64,000 nt of DNA from positions 1,612,001 through 1,676,000 of the forward strand of contig NZ_CP188258.1 in the NCBI RefSeq assembly GCF_049994905.1, written 5' to 3'. This document shows, in pieces, positions 16,547 to 25,338 of the stretch. Below the pieces are notes generated by a model, which was not told where the DNA came from, did no database searches, and was given only the letters and a program-made list of their open reading frames with translations. Numbering within the stretch: the first letter of the stretch is position 1; every line of letters begins with the position of its first letter. This DNA comes from Diaminobutyricibacter sp049994905. Its GTDB lineage: Bacteria > Actinomycetota > Actinomycetes > Actinomycetales > Microbacteriaceae. The translations under genes and the position numbers were made by a program.

Positions 16547-17194
16547 TCAAACGATCCCGTCGACGAAGTCGGCGACGGATGTGGTTACCAGGTCGGCCAC
16601 GCCGCGCGCGTTGAGCGGTGCCGCGGCCGCCACTTTCATGCCGTGGTCCGCTCCCGGAACGGGGACGATCCGGATGTTCGACCGTGCCCCCACCTCGGCG
16701 ATGAGCGTGGCTGCCTTTCCGAACGTGTCCCGCTCGCCCTGGAGCACCAGTACCGGTATTTCGGGTGTGAGCAGTTCTTCCAGCCGCGACTTCTCTGGAC
16801 TGCCGGGCGGGTGCAAGGGGAAGGCGAGGCAGACGACGCCTGCGGCACCGACGTCGCCGGCCGTTCTGCAGGCGACACGGGCGCCGGCGCTCCGACCGCC
16901 CACCACGATGGGCAGGCCGCCGGCGAGCTCCGCGACCACCGGTGCCGTTTCGCGCCACGCGACATCGAGGGAGGGGGGCCGTGCGGCCACCCGGCGACCC
17001 GCGACCCGCCACGGCTGCTCGTACCGCGCCACGGTGATGCCCCGCTGAGGCAGCACGCGGGCAAGGGCCGCGAGATCGACGGCTCCGATGCCACCGCCTG
17101 CACCGTGACCGAGCCAGAGGACGGCACGCGGGTGATCCGCTGCATCCACGACCAGCCGGCTGGGGCCGAGCGAGGTCGGCACGTCGACATCCAT
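16547..17194 (-). CDS. Alpha/beta hydrolase (TEX30/KANL3-like dienelactone hydrolase fold)
   Basis: The 215-residue protein has VLWLGHGAGGGIGAVDLAAL near the N-terminus (oxyanion region), the nucleophile elbow GGRSAGARVA (Ser about 103), an acidic residue in VLQGERDTFG and the histidine in GADHGMKV, so the Ser-Asp-His triad is complete. This arrangement is that of the small KANL3/TEX30 group of alpha/beta hydrolases, common in actinomycetes and of unknown substrate. No signal peptide is present. It faces the phosphatase-like gene and lies 62 bp downstream of the AhpD-like gene stop on the same strand. Confidence 0.85.
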   Translation of the reverse strand: MDVDVPTSLGPSRLVVDAADHPRAVLWLGHGAGGGIGAVDLAALARVLPQRGITVARYEQPWRVAGRRVAARPPSLDVAWRETAPVVAELAGGLPIVVGGRSAGARVACRTAGDVGAAGVVCLAFPLHPPGSPEKSRLEELLTPEIPVLVLQGERDTFGKAATLIAEVGARSNIRIVPVPGADHGMKVAAAAPLNARGVADLVTTSVADFVDGIV

Positions 17195-17256
17195 GCGTCC
17201 GACGCTACTCGTGCCGGCGTGTCAGCGTGGGCGGGAGCTGCTGGGTCTGCGCAGCC

Positions 17257-17826
17257 TCACAGCGGTGCAAGCAGCGCGTCCTTCAGGCTGTCGCTGAGCT
17301 CCGGGAAGTCGTCGACCGGTACGGCGAGCGCCTGGATGGCGCGGCTGTAGTAGTTGCGTGCCGCGGCCGCGAGTGCCACATCCACGATCTCCCTGTCGCT
17401 GAGTCCCAGCTCGCGGAGGCGCTCGCTGTCCGCATCGGTCATCGTGTCGGATGCCCGGCTCACCTTCTCTGAGAACTCCATGATCGCGACCTCCTGCTCC
17501 GACAGACCGGCGTCGTGATAGTCGCGGGCGATGCGCTCCAGTTCGTCTTCGTCGATGTATGCGAGCGATTTCCGGCCATGGGCGAGACGGCAGTGCACCG
17601 AGCGCGTGCCGAGAGCCGCGGCCAGCGTGGCCAGCTCGAAACGGCGTTTGTCCATCGGGCCGGCGATCGCGCGCATGAGGTCTTTCCAGGCGGCGAAAGC
17701 TTCGGGATTGACGGTCAGCACCTTGGTATGGCTGGCCACGTAGCCTTGTTCCCGGATGTCCCCGGCATAGAACTCGGCGACACGGTCGGTGGCCTCGTCC
17801 TCAGGCGCAACTGCGATAATCGACAT
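17257..17826 (-). CDS. Peroxidase-related AhpD/carboxymuconolactone decarboxylase family protein
   Basis: A 189-residue all-alpha protein. LATLAAALGTRSVHCRLAHG carries the conserved C-x-x-x-H end of the AhpD-type motif, but the first cysteine of the CxxC pair is replaced by Ser (SVHC), as in the uncharacterised peroxidase-related branch. Members are linked to alkyl hydroperoxide reduction or decarboxylase folds; with one cysteine it may depend on an outside thiol or not be redox active. GAGGT upstream of ATG 17824-17826 supports the start. It is divergent from the deaminase gene. Confidence 0.82.
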   Translation of the reverse strand: MSIIAVAPEDEATDRVAEFYAGDIREQGYVASHTKVLTVNPEAFAAWKDLMRAIAGPMDKRRFELATLAAALGTRSVHCRLAHGRKSLAYIDEDELERIARDYHDAGLSEQEVAIMEFSEKVSRASDTMTDADSERLRELGLSDREIVDVALAAAARNYYSRAIQALAVPVDDFPELSDSLKDALLAPL

Positions 17827-17931
17827 GAGAATACCTCGGATCCTTTACTGCTCATATGCTCTCACCAACCGTCCCGCGAGGGAACGCCGGTGGCCCGACC
17901 GCCCCGCGGCGTAAAGTCGCAGTGGAGAACC

Positions 17932-18426
17932 ATGGCTATCGATGCACACGACCTGACCTTCCTTTTCCGCGCGGTCGAGCTGGCACGCGAAGCGCTTGAC
18001 GCGGGCGACGAACCGTTCGGCTCGGTGCTCGTCGACGAGAGCGGCCGTGTGCTGCGCGAGGACCGGAACCGTGTCGGCGGCGGCGACGAGACGATGCATC
18101 CGGAGTTCGAGCTGGCACGCTGGGCGGCGAGGAACATGACCGCGGATGCCCGCGCCACAGCCACCGTCTACACGTCGGGGGAGCACTGCCCGATGTGCTC
18201 GGCGGCTCACGCTTGGGTCGGGCTGGGGAGGATCGTGTACGCCGCGTCCGCCGCACAGACCAACGGATGGCGCGCCGCGCGCGGACTCCCTGCCGGCCCC
18301 GTCGAGCGCCTCCCGATTTCAGTGGTCGCGCCGGGCATCCCGACCGACGGACCAGCGCCCCAGCTCGAGGCGACCCTCCGCGACCTTTTCGAGCAGCAGG
18401 CTATCCGCGCGCTGCGCCGTATGTAG
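17932..18426 (+). CDS. Nucleoside/nucleobase deaminase (cytidine-deaminase fold)
   Basis: ATG 17932 with GGAG 5 nt upstream gives 164 residues. The zinc site is visible as HPEFELARWAA (HxE) and TSGEHCPMCSAAH (PCxxC type, here CPMC), the signature of the CMP/dCMP/guanine deaminase superfamily. EPFGSVLVDESGRVL in the first strand-helix unit is typical of guanine and related nucleobase deaminases. Hydrolytic deamination of a purine or pyrimidine base for salvage is the likely role; the exact substrate is not decided. A frame shared with upstream sequence reaches 17515 but that part is the antisense of the AhpD-like gene. Confidence 0.87.
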   Translation: MAIDAHDLTFLFRAVELAREALDAGDEPFGSVLVDESGRVLREDRNRVGGGDETMHPEFELARWAARNMTADARATATVYTSGEHCPMCSAAHAWVGLGRIVYAASAAQTNGWRAARGLPAGPVERLPISVVAPGIPTDGPAPQLEATLRDLFEQQAIRALRRM

Positions 18427-18461
18427 CGCGCGCCTCGCGCCAGCCAGAGCCCGGCGCGGGG

Positions 18462-18827
18462 TCAGCGGGCGTCAAGCTCGTGGATGCGCAGGGCGACGAT
18501 CCGTTGGATCGTCGACTCGCTGAGCGGATGCGCGGGGTCGAAATGCAGTGTCGCGCCTTTCAGCGTTCCCTCGTCCAGCATTCCGGCGAGGGCTTTCGCG
18601 GCAGGCGGGCTCATGAGCAGCAGGCTGCATTGGGTTGACGTGGCGGAGAGACCGACGAGGCCGTGCCCACGGTATGTGAAGATGGGGACGCGGTAGCTGA
18701 TCACCTGTTCGACATCGGGGATGGCCGCGACCAGGCGGTCGCGCACGACGCGGAGAGAACTGCCGAATGGTTCGGGCATCCGCTCGAGATATTCGTCGAC
18801 GGTTGCCGCCTCGATGCCGCGCGCCAT
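18462..18827 (-). CDS. DUF1801 (YdhG-like) protein
   Basis: From ATG 18827 the protein has 121 residues: TVDEYLERMPEPFGSSLRVV, the conserved ISYRVPIFTYRGHGLVGLSA with its aromatic/GH pattern, and TLHFDPAHPLSESTIQRIVA near the end. This is the DUF1801 fold (YdhG/YjbR-like), small proteins of unknown function often adjacent to regulators or transporters in actinomycetes. The frame stays open to 18965 but that overlaps the transporter gene on the same strand and lacks family similarity. A G-rich ribosome site precedes the chosen start. It ends 35 bp from the deaminase stop. Confidence 0.8.
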   Translation of the reverse strand: MARGIEAATVDEYLERMPEPFGSSLRVVRDRLVAAIPDVEQVISYRVPIFTYRGHGLVGLSATSTQCSLLLMSPPAAKALAGMLDEGTLKGATLHFDPAHPLSESTIQRIVALRIHELDAR

Positions 18828-18852
18828 GTCATCGCCCCCACATCCGCTGCAC

Positions 18853-20382
18853 TCAGTGCGCGAACGCGAGGTCTGCCGGAGCGTCGGCCGGCTTGCGGAT
18901 GAAGAACGACCCGACAACGCCGAACACTGAGATGATCGCGCCGGCGAGGAACGCCATGCGGACACCGCCCGCGGCGGCGGCGTCTGCCGAAGCGCCCCCG
19001 GCGAGGAGCGTGGCGGTCTGCGCCGACATGATCGCGACGAACAGGGCGGTGCCGGCCGCGCCGGCGACCTGCTGGACGGTGCCGACGAGCGCGCTCGCGT
19101 GCGAGTAGAGGTGCGGCGTGACAGCGCCGAGGCCGGCGGTGAACAACGGGGTGAACATGAGTGCGAGGCCGATGCTCAGCACCACATGTGCGCACAGCAG
19201 CAGGTAGGGGGACGTGTCTTCGGTCACCATCGTGAGCGCCCACATGACGGCGCTGACCAGGATCGACCCGGGCACGACGAGCACTGTTGGGCCGAACCGG
19301 TCGTACAGCCGGCCAACGAACGGCGCGAGCACGCCCATGATCAGACCGCCGGGGAGGAGAAGCAGGCCCGTCGCGAGCGGCTGGAGGTGCAGCACCTCCT
19401 GCAGGTAGATCGGCAGCACGATGATCGTGCCGAACAGGGATGCCGTGCTGATCGCCATCAGAACGATGGCGACCGTGAAGATCGGGAACCGGAACGTGCG
19501 CAGGTCGAGCAGTGCGCGATCCTTGCGCTGGAGGAGGAGCTGGCGGGCGATGAAGGACGCGAGTGAGATCACTCCGACGCCGAGCGCCACCCACATCGGA
19601 ACATTCACTCCGCCGATCTCGCCCGGCACGGGACCGACCTGTCCGATCTGGGTGAGGCCGTAGACGAGTCCACCGAAACCGAACGCCGACAGGATGACCG
19701 AGAAGACGTCGATCGGCACCTTTTCGGGTTCGCTCACGTTCTCGACACGGCGGATGCCGATCAGCAGCATCACGAGCGCGATCGGAAGCACGATGATGAA
19801 GATCCACCGCCACGACAGCGAGTTGAGAATGACGCCTGCGATAGTCGGACCGATCGCCGGAGCGACGGAGATCACGATGGAGACGTTGCCCATCGTGCGC
19901 CCGCGGCTGGCAGCCGGAACGAGCGTCATCAGGGTCGTCATCAGCAGCGGCAGCATGATCGCGGTGCCCGATGCCTGAACCACCCGCGCGAGGAGCAGGA
20001 TCGGGAAGCCGGGGGCGACAGCTGCGATGGCGGTACCGAGGGAGAACAGGGACATCGCCGCGATGAAGATCGGGCGGGTGTTGAAGCGCTGCAGCAGGAA
20101 CCCGGTGATGGGGATCACCACCGCCATCGTCAGCATGAACGCGGTCGACAGCCACTGTGCGGCGATCGCCGTGATCTGCAGGTCGACCATCAGCTTGCGG
20201 ATCGCCACGCTCATGATCGTCTCGTTGAGGATCACGACGAACGTCGCGGCCAGCATCAGCCAGATCACCCGGTTGTTGCGGGCAGTGTGATCGGGTGCGG
20301 CGGCCGGTGCATCGTCGATGACATCGACGGAAGGAGCCTCTTTCTCAGTCACGCGTTCCACAGTATCGAGAGCCGCCGACAT
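18853..20382 (-). CDS. DHA2-family MFS multidrug exporter (EmrB/QacA type)
   Basis: A 509-residue transporter with about fourteen membrane helices. NRVIWLMLAATFVVILNETI is the first helix with the DHA2-type motif, followed by LQITAIAAQWLSTAFMLTMA, PITGFLLQRFNTRPIF (motif A) and LLLARVVQASGTAIMLPLLM with a central GRTMGNVSIVISVAPAIGPT (motif C), the drug:proton antiporter signature. It probably exports hydrophobic toxins or dyes. The last residues end in a short cytoplasmic tail. A DUF1801 gene lies 25 bp downstream on the same strand; no TetR/MarR regulator is adjacent. Confidence 0.9.
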   Translation of the reverse strand: MSAALDTVERVTEKEAPSVDVIDDAPAAAPDHTARNNRVIWLMLAATFVVILNETIMSVAIRKLMVDLQITAIAAQWLSTAFMLTMAVVIPITGFLLQRFNTRPIFIAAMSLFSLGTAIAAVAPGFPILLLARVVQASGTAIMLPLLMTTLMTLVPAASRGRTMGNVSIVISVAPAIGPTIAGVILNSLSWRWIFIIVLPIALVMLLIGIRRVENVSEPEKVPIDVFSVILSAFGFGGLVYGLTQIGQVGPVPGEIGGVNVPMWVALGVGVISLASFIARQLLLQRKDRALLDLRTFRFPIFTVAIVLMAISTASLFGTIIVLPIYLQEVLHLQPLATGLLLLPGGLIMGVLAPFVGRLYDRFGPTVLVVPGSILVSAVMWALTMVTEDTSPYLLLCAHVVLSIGLALMFTPLFTAGLGAVTPHLYSHASALVGTVQQVAGAAGTALFVAIMSAQTATLLAGGASADAAAAGGVRMAFLAGAIISVFGVVGSFFIRKPADAPADLAFAH

Positions 20383-20419
20383 GGAGCGTTGCCGGCAGAT
20401 TAACTCTGCCGATGTTCAC

Positions 20420-21562
20420 TCACTGCGTAATCGACGCGACGGTTTCGACGGCCTCGGCCACCGCATCCGCCACCACCGCCAGGTCGGCCGCGCCGACCTC
20501 CGGGCTCCACGAGAACCGCACCGCCGTCTGTGCGACCTCGTCGTCGAAGCCCAGCGCGAGGAGCACGTGAGACGCCTCGTCACTGCCGGCCGCACACGCA
20601 GATCCGCTGGAGCTGACGATCCCGCGCCGTTCCAGCTCCAGCAGCACGCTCTCGCCGCTCGTTCCGGGGAACACGAACGATGCCGTGGCCGGCAGTCGAA
20701 GCGTCGGATGACCGGTCAGCGCGGCGCGCGGCACCCGAGCCAGCACCGCCGCCACGAACGCATCCCGTGCGTCAGCGGCCGCATCTGCCCGGGACTGCCT
20801 CCCGGCCGCGCCCAAGCGGATCGCAGCGGCGAGGCCGACCGCGCCGGCCACGTTCTCGGTGCCTGAGCGGCGCCCGCGCTCCTGGCCGCCGCCGTGGATG
20901 ACCGGCTCGAGCGGGATGCGGCCGCGCACGAACAGCGCGCCGACACCTTTCGGGGCTCCCAGCTTGTGGCCCGAGATGCTGAGTGCGTCGACACCGAGCG
21001 CCGACGTGTCGAGGTCGAGCCAGCCCGCCGCCTGGACCGCATCCGTATGAAAGGGAATCCCACGCTGTCGCGCGATCGCGGCGAGCCCGGCAACCGGCTG
21101 CACCGTTCCCACTTCATTGTTCGCGAGCATCACCGTGGCGAGGGTGGTGTCGCCGCGGAGGGCTGCAGCGAAATCGGCGGGGTCGACGAGCCCGGTCGCG
21201 TCGACGTCGACGAACGTCGCCTCGAAACCGTGGATGCGCCGCAGGTAGTCGATGGATTCGAGCACCGCCTCGTGCTCGATGCGCGTGGTGACGATGTGCC
21301 TGCCGCGCGGCGTCGCGAGTGCGATTCCTTTGACGGCCAGGTTGTCCGCTTCGGTGCCTCCCGAGGTGAAGACGACATCCGATGGCCGGCAGCCGAGCCA
21401 GTCGGCGACGGTCGCGCGCGCGCCGGCAAGCGCCCGGGCGGCGGATTCCCCGACCGTGTGGTGACTCGACGGATTGCCGAAGTCGCCGGTGAGGTATGGC
21501 CACATCGCCTCGAGAACTTCGCGGCGCACGGCGGATGTCGCCGCCGCATCCAGGTACATCAC
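20420..21562 (-). CDS. Cysteine desulfurase (NifS/IscS-like) of the NAD operon
   Basis: A 380-residue PLP enzyme: HHTVGESAARALAGARA, TSGGTEADNLAVKG (phosphate-binding), SISGHKLGAPKGVGALF (PLP lysine) and the catalytic-loop SSGSACAAGSDEASHVL with the persulfide cysteine. It removes sulfur from L-cysteine for Fe-S assembly. Its ATG overlaps the nadC stop by 4 nt (ATGA), so it is translated with nadA-nadB-nadC. NadA requires a [4Fe-4S] cluster, hence a dedicated desulfurase is a common partner in such operons. The group is closest to the class I NifS-type family; length is normal. Confidence 0.92.
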   Translation of the reverse strand: MMYLDAAATSAVRREVLEAMWPYLTGDFGNPSSHHTVGESAARALAGARATVADWLGCRPSDVVFTSGGTEADNLAVKGIALATPRGRHIVTTRIEHEAVLESIDYLRRIHGFEATFVDVDATGLVDPADFAAALRGDTTLATVMLANNEVGTVQPVAGLAAIARQRGIPFHTDAVQAAGWLDLDTSALGVDALSISGHKLGAPKGVGALFVRGRIPLEPVIHGGGQERGRRSGTENVAGAVGLAAAIRLGAAGRQSRADAAADARDAFVAAVLARVPRAALTGHPTLRLPATASFVFPGTSGESVLLELERRGIVSSSGSACAAGSDEASHVLLALGFDDEVAQTAVRFSWSPEVGAADLAVVADAVAEAVETVASITQ

Positions 21563-22476
21563 GGCGTCGCCGCACTCTCGTCCGCGCCAGCACCAGCCTC
21601 AGCGCCCGCGCCCGTATCCGCATCCGCGATGCCCACATCCAGCCCGAGGTCGAGCGCACGAACGCTGTGCGTCAGCGCGCCGACCGAGATCACATCGACG
21701 CCGGTCTCGGCAATAGACCGCACCGTCGACAGGTTGACGTTGCCGCTCGCCTCGACGAGGGCGCGGCCGGCGACGAGCGCAACCCCCTCGCGCAGCTGAT
21801 CGATCGTGAAGTTGTCGAGCATGATCGTGTCGACGCCGGCCGCCAGAACGGGCTCGATCTGGTCGATGCGATCCACTTCGACTTCGAGGTGTGTCGTGTG
21901 CGAGAGCTGCGCACGCACCGCACGGAGCGCATCCGTCACGCTCAGTCCGCTCTGCGACGTCAGCACGGCCAGGTGGTTGTCCTTGGCCATCACGGCGTCG
22001 GACAACGAGAAGCGGTGGTTCTGGCCTCCACCGGACCGCACGGCGTGGCGCTCGAAGGCACGGAGCCCGGGCGTCGTCTTCCTCGTGTCGACGATGCGTG
22101 CGCGGGTGTGCGCGATCTCGCTCACGTACCGGGCGGTCAGCGTTGCGATGCCGCTCATCCGCTGCACCAGGTTCAGGCCGACGCGCTCCGCCTGCAGCAC
22201 GGCGCGGGCGCGACCGGAGACGACCGCGAGCACTGCGCCCTTCTCGAACCGTTCACCGTCTGCGACGAGCAGTTGGGTGCGGATGCCCGGGTCTGTGGCC
22301 GTCATGGCCGCGGCGAACACGGCCCCGCCGCTGAACACCCCGGGCTCGCGTGCGACCAGGCGCGCTGTGGCATATGCCGTTTCGGGAATGAGCAGCTCAG
22401 AGGTGATGTCGCCCCAGGGCGCATCCTCGAGCAGGGCGGCCCTGACGACGGTATCGATGATCTGGGGGGTCAGCAC
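21559..22476 (-). CDS. nadC: Nicotinate-nucleotide pyrophosphorylase (quinolinate PRTase)
   Basis: GTG 22476 with AGAGGTGA about 7 nt upstream gives 305 residues starting MLTPQIIDTVVRAALLED. Family blocks are EDAPWGDITSELLIP, RARIVDTRKTTPGLRAFERH, RSGGGQNHRFSLSDAVMAKD and LEVEVDRIDQIEPVLAAGVD with IMLDNF, covering quinolinate and PRPP sites. The enzyme converts quinolinate and PRPP to nicotinate mononucleotide, the last step unique to de novo NAD synthesis. The start overlaps the nadB stop by 7 nt and the end overlaps the desulfurase start by 4 nt. An Ala/Gly/Asp-rich tail of about 25 residues follows the conserved fold and is unusual. Confidence 0.95.
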   Translation of the reverse strand: MLTPQIIDTVVRAALLEDAPWGDITSELLIPETAYATARLVAREPGVFSGGAVFAAAMTATDPGIRTQLLVADGERFEKGAVLAVVSGRARAVLQAERVGLNLVQRMSGIATLTARYVSEIAHTRARIVDTRKTTPGLRAFERHAVRSGGGQNHRFSLSDAVMAKDNHLAVLTSQSGLSVTDALRAVRAQLSHTTHLEVEVDRIDQIEPVLAAGVDTIMLDNFTIDQLREGVALVAGRALVEASGNVNLSTVRSIAETGVDVISVGALTHSVRALDLGLDVGIADADTGAGAEAGAGADESAATP

Positions 22477-24038
22477 GGTACGGTCACCTCTCTGGCGTGG
22501 ATGAGCTGCAGCGCGAACGCGTCGCGGGGGGCCGGGAAGTCCGAACGGAAATGTGCCCCGCGCGACTCCTCGCGCTCGAGTGCAGACGAGACGAGGATGC
22601 GTGCGAGCTGCAGCAGGTTGGCGTCTTCCCGTTCGCCGCGGGTCGGTGTCTCCGATTCGCTCGCGCGCCATCCGTCGAGTGTGCGCAGCGCCTCCTCGAG
22701 CCCTTCGCGTGAACGGTGCACGCCGGCGGCCGACCACATCAGCGCCTGGAGCTGCGCGCGGTCGACGGTCGTGGCCGCCTCCGGCCTGCCCCAGGACCCG
22801 TCGGCAACGGATGCCGCCCCGACCCCGCGCGTCCACCCGGCCCCCTGCTCTCGCCACTCCCACACCGCGGGAACTCCGCCCGCCAGGTCGCCCGCGGCCC
22901 GGTGGGCGAAGACGATGCTCTCCAGCAGGGAGTTCGACGCCAGCCGGTTCGCGCCGTGCGCTCCGGTGCAGGCGACCTCGCCGACCGCGTAGAGCCCTGG
23001 CACCGTTGAGCGCCCGCGCGTGTCCGTGGCTACGCCGCCCATCCAGTAGTGGGCCGCCGGCGTGACCGGGATCGGTACGCGCGACCAGTCGTAGCCTGCG
23101 CGACGACACGCTGCGTCGATCGTCGGGAAGCGGTGTGCCAGGAATCCGGCGCCGAGACCGGTCGCATCGAGGAGCACCGGCTTGCCGCCCTGAGCTGCCA
23201 TCTCCACGGCGATGCCGCGGGCGACGACGTCGCGCGGCGCCAGCTCGGCGGCCGGGTGCACGTCGAGCATGAACCGTTCGCCGGCAGCGTTGCGCAACAC
23301 GGCGCCTTCGCCCCGCACCGCCTCGGATACAAGGAAGGAGCCTCCGGTCGCCAGCGCCGTTGGGTGGAACTGGTAGAACTCGACATCGGCCAGCTCCGCT
23401 CCCGCGCGCCAGGCCGCCGCCACGCCGTCGCCGGTGGTCACCGTCGGGTTCGTGGTGTGCAGGAACAGCTGCCCGGCCCCGCCGCTGGCGAGCACCACGG
23501 CATCCGCCTCAATGGTGAGCGCCGTTCCGTTCTCGAGAAGCACCTCGACCCCCGCGGCGTGCCCTGCGTCGTCGATGACGATGTCCGTGAGGAACGTGTG
23601 CTCGAGCACCCGGGTGGCGGATGCCCGCACAGCCCGCACGAGCGCTCGCTCGATCTCCGCGCCGGTCGCGTCGCCGCCTGCGTGCAGCACCCGCGCGTGC
23701 GAATGGGCCGCCTCCAGCCCGCGCGCGAGCTCCGAACCCGTGGTGTCGAAGCGGACTCCGAGATCGAGGAGGTCGCGGATGCGCCCGGGCGCCTCGCTGC
23801 ACAGCACCTCGACCGCTTCGGCATCGCCGAGACCTGCGCCCGCGGCGAGCGTGTCGGCCACGTGCTCTTCAACGCTGTCGTCGGGGAAGACCACCGCGGC
23901 AATGCCGCCCTGCGCGTATGCCGTGTTGCTTTCGGCGAGCTCAGCCTTCGTCACGACCGTCACGTCGTGGAACCGGCTCGTTTCGAGAGCCGCGATCAGT
24001 CCGGCGACACCGCTGCCGACGACGACCACCCGGGACAT
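22470..24038 (-). CDS. nadB: L-aspartate oxidase
   Basis: A 522-residue flavoprotein. The FAD dinucleotide motif VVVGSGVAGLIAALETSRF opens the protein; NTAYAQGGIAAV, HPTALATGGSFLVSEAVRGE and GANRLASNSLLESIVFAHRA are classic NadB/succinate-dehydrogenase-like blocks. It oxidises L-aspartate to iminoaspartate, which NadA condenses with dihydroxyacetone phosphate to quinolinate. The start ATG is 1 bp from the nadA stop and the end overlaps nadC, so expression follows the whole operon. Length and motifs are normal for the family. Confidence 0.95.
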   Translation of the reverse strand: MSRVVVVGSGVAGLIAALETSRFHDVTVVTKAELAESNTAYAQGGIAAVVFPDDSVEEHVADTLAAGAGLGDAEAVEVLCSEAPGRIRDLLDLGVRFDTTGSELARGLEAAHSHARVLHAGGDATGAEIERALVRAVRASATRVLEHTFLTDIVIDDAGHAAGVEVLLENGTALTIEADAVVLASGGAGQLFLHTTNPTVTTGDGVAAAWRAGAELADVEFYQFHPTALATGGSFLVSEAVRGEGAVLRNAAGERFMLDVHPAAELAPRDVVARGIAVEMAAQGGKPVLLDATGLGAGFLAHRFPTIDAACRRAGYDWSRVPIPVTPAAHYWMGGVATDTRGRSTVPGLYAVGEVACTGAHGANRLASNSLLESIVFAHRAAGDLAGGVPAVWEWREQGAGWTRGVGAASVADGSWGRPEAATTVDRAQLQALMWSAAGVHRSREGLEEALRTLDGWRASESETPTRGEREDANLLQLARILVSSALEREESRGAHFRSDFPAPRDAFALQLIHAREVTVPC

Positions 24039-24039
24039 G

Positions 24040-25338
24040 TCAGGCCGCCATCGTCGTGTTCGGCTTGGCCGCGAGCATGCGCTCGAGCGCCACGCGCGCC
24101 GGTGCGGCGACGTCGTCCGTCACCGTGATCCGGTTGCGGATCTCGCCGTGCACGAGACCCTCGAGCACCCAGGCGAGATAGCCGGGGTGGATGCGGTACA
24201 TCGTCGAGCACGGGCACACGACCGAGTCGAGGCAGAAGATCGTGTGCTGCGGGTACTCCGCGGCGAGCCGCTGCACGAGGTTGATCTCGGTGCCGATCGC
24301 GAACGTCGACCCGGCAGGAGCCGCCGCGATCGCCTTCACGATGTAGTCCGTCGAGCCGTATTCGTCGGCCGCGTCGACCACGGGCATCGGGCATTCCGGG
24401 TGCACGATGACGCGGACATCCGGGTACTGCGCCCGCGCAGCCTCGATCTGACCGACGGTGAAACGCTTGTGAACGGAGCAGAACCCGTGCCAGAGGATCA
24501 CGCGGGCATCGGCCAGAGCCGCCGTGTCGTTCCCGCCGAACGGCTTGCGCGGGTTCCAGAGCGGCATCTGTTCCAGCGGAACGCCCATCGCCTTGGCGGT
24601 GTTGCGCCCCAGGTGCTGGTCGGGAAAGAAGAGCACCCGCTGGCCGCGCTCGAAGGCCCACTTCAGCACGGTCTCCGCGTTCGACGACGTGCAGACGATG
24701 CCGCCGTGCTCGCCGCAGAAGCCTTTGAGGGCGGCGGACGAGTTCATGTAGGTGACCGGGATGACCGGCATGCGGCCGTCGGCATCCGGCTCTGTTCCGT
24801 AGAGTTCCTCGAGCTGCTCCCAGCACTCGGAGACCGAGTCGATGTCGGCCATGTCCGCCATCGAGCATCCTGCCGCGAGGTTGGGGAGGATGACCGCCTG
24901 CTCCGGCCGCGACAGCAGGTCGGCGGTCTCGGCCATGAAATGCACGCCGCAGAAGACGATCGCCTCGGCTTCGGGCTTCGCCTTTGCCGCGTTCGCGAGC
25001 TGGAACGAGTCGCCGACGAAGTCCGCGTACTGCACGACTTCGTCGCGCTGGTAGAAGTGGCCGAGCGTCACGACGCGATCGCCGAGCGTGGCTTTGGCGG
25101 CGAGGATGCGGTCGTGCAGCTCATCCGCGCTTGCTGTGCGGTACTCCTCGGGCAGTTCGCCCTGTCGGGGCGCCGCCGCGGGGATGGGGTCGGCCATCGA
25201 GGCGCCCGGACCGTAGCCCGGCTCCTGCAGGTCGAACACCCAGGGGCCGTCGGCGAGGTCGGGGCTGCACGTCTCGCCGCCGGTCGCGCCGCTGGCGATG
25301 AGCTGGATGGTGGTGTCGACCGATGCGGTGATGCTCAT
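24040..25338 (-). CDS. nadA: Quinolinate synthase
   Basis: The 432-residue protein from ATG 25338 (AAGGAC 8 nt upstream) carries VVTLGHFYQRDEVVQYADFV, IVFCGVHFMAETADLL, YMNSSAALKGFCGEHGGIVC, FFPDQHLGRNTAKAMG, VIVHPECPMPVVDAADEYGS and VVCPCSTMYRIHPGYL. The conserved cysteines ligate a [4Fe-4S] cluster. The enzyme makes quinolinate from iminoaspartate and DHAP. The start overlaps the nrtR stop by 4 nt. A 60-residue N-terminal extension before the catalytic part is common in actinobacterial NadA. Confidence 0.95.
   Translation of the reverse strand: MSITASVDTTIQLIASGATGGETCSPDLADGPWVFDLQEPGYGPGASMADPIPAAAPRQGELPEEYRTASADELHDRILAAKATLGDRVVTLGHFYQRDEVVQYADFVGDSFQLANAAKAKPEAEAIVFCGVHFMAETADLLSRPEQAVILPNLAAGCSMADMADIDSVSECWEQLEELYGTEPDADGRMPVIPVTYMNSSAALKGFCGEHGGIVCTSSNAETVLKWAFERGQRVLFFPDQHLGRNTAKAMGVPLEQMPLWNPRKPFGGNDTAALADARVILWHGFCSVHKRFTVGQIEAARAQYPDVRVIVHPECPMPVVDAADEYGSTDYIVKAIAAAPAGSTFAIGTEINLVQRLAAEYPQHTIFCLDSVVCPCSTMYRIHPGYLAWVLEGLVHGEIRNRITVTDDVAAPARVALERMLAAKPNTTMAA

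Noticed and set aside
21559..23109. A 516-residue minus-strand frame covering nadC and part of nadB
   Set aside because: Only the part after GTG 22476 has NadC similarity and the rest is a shadow of nadB.
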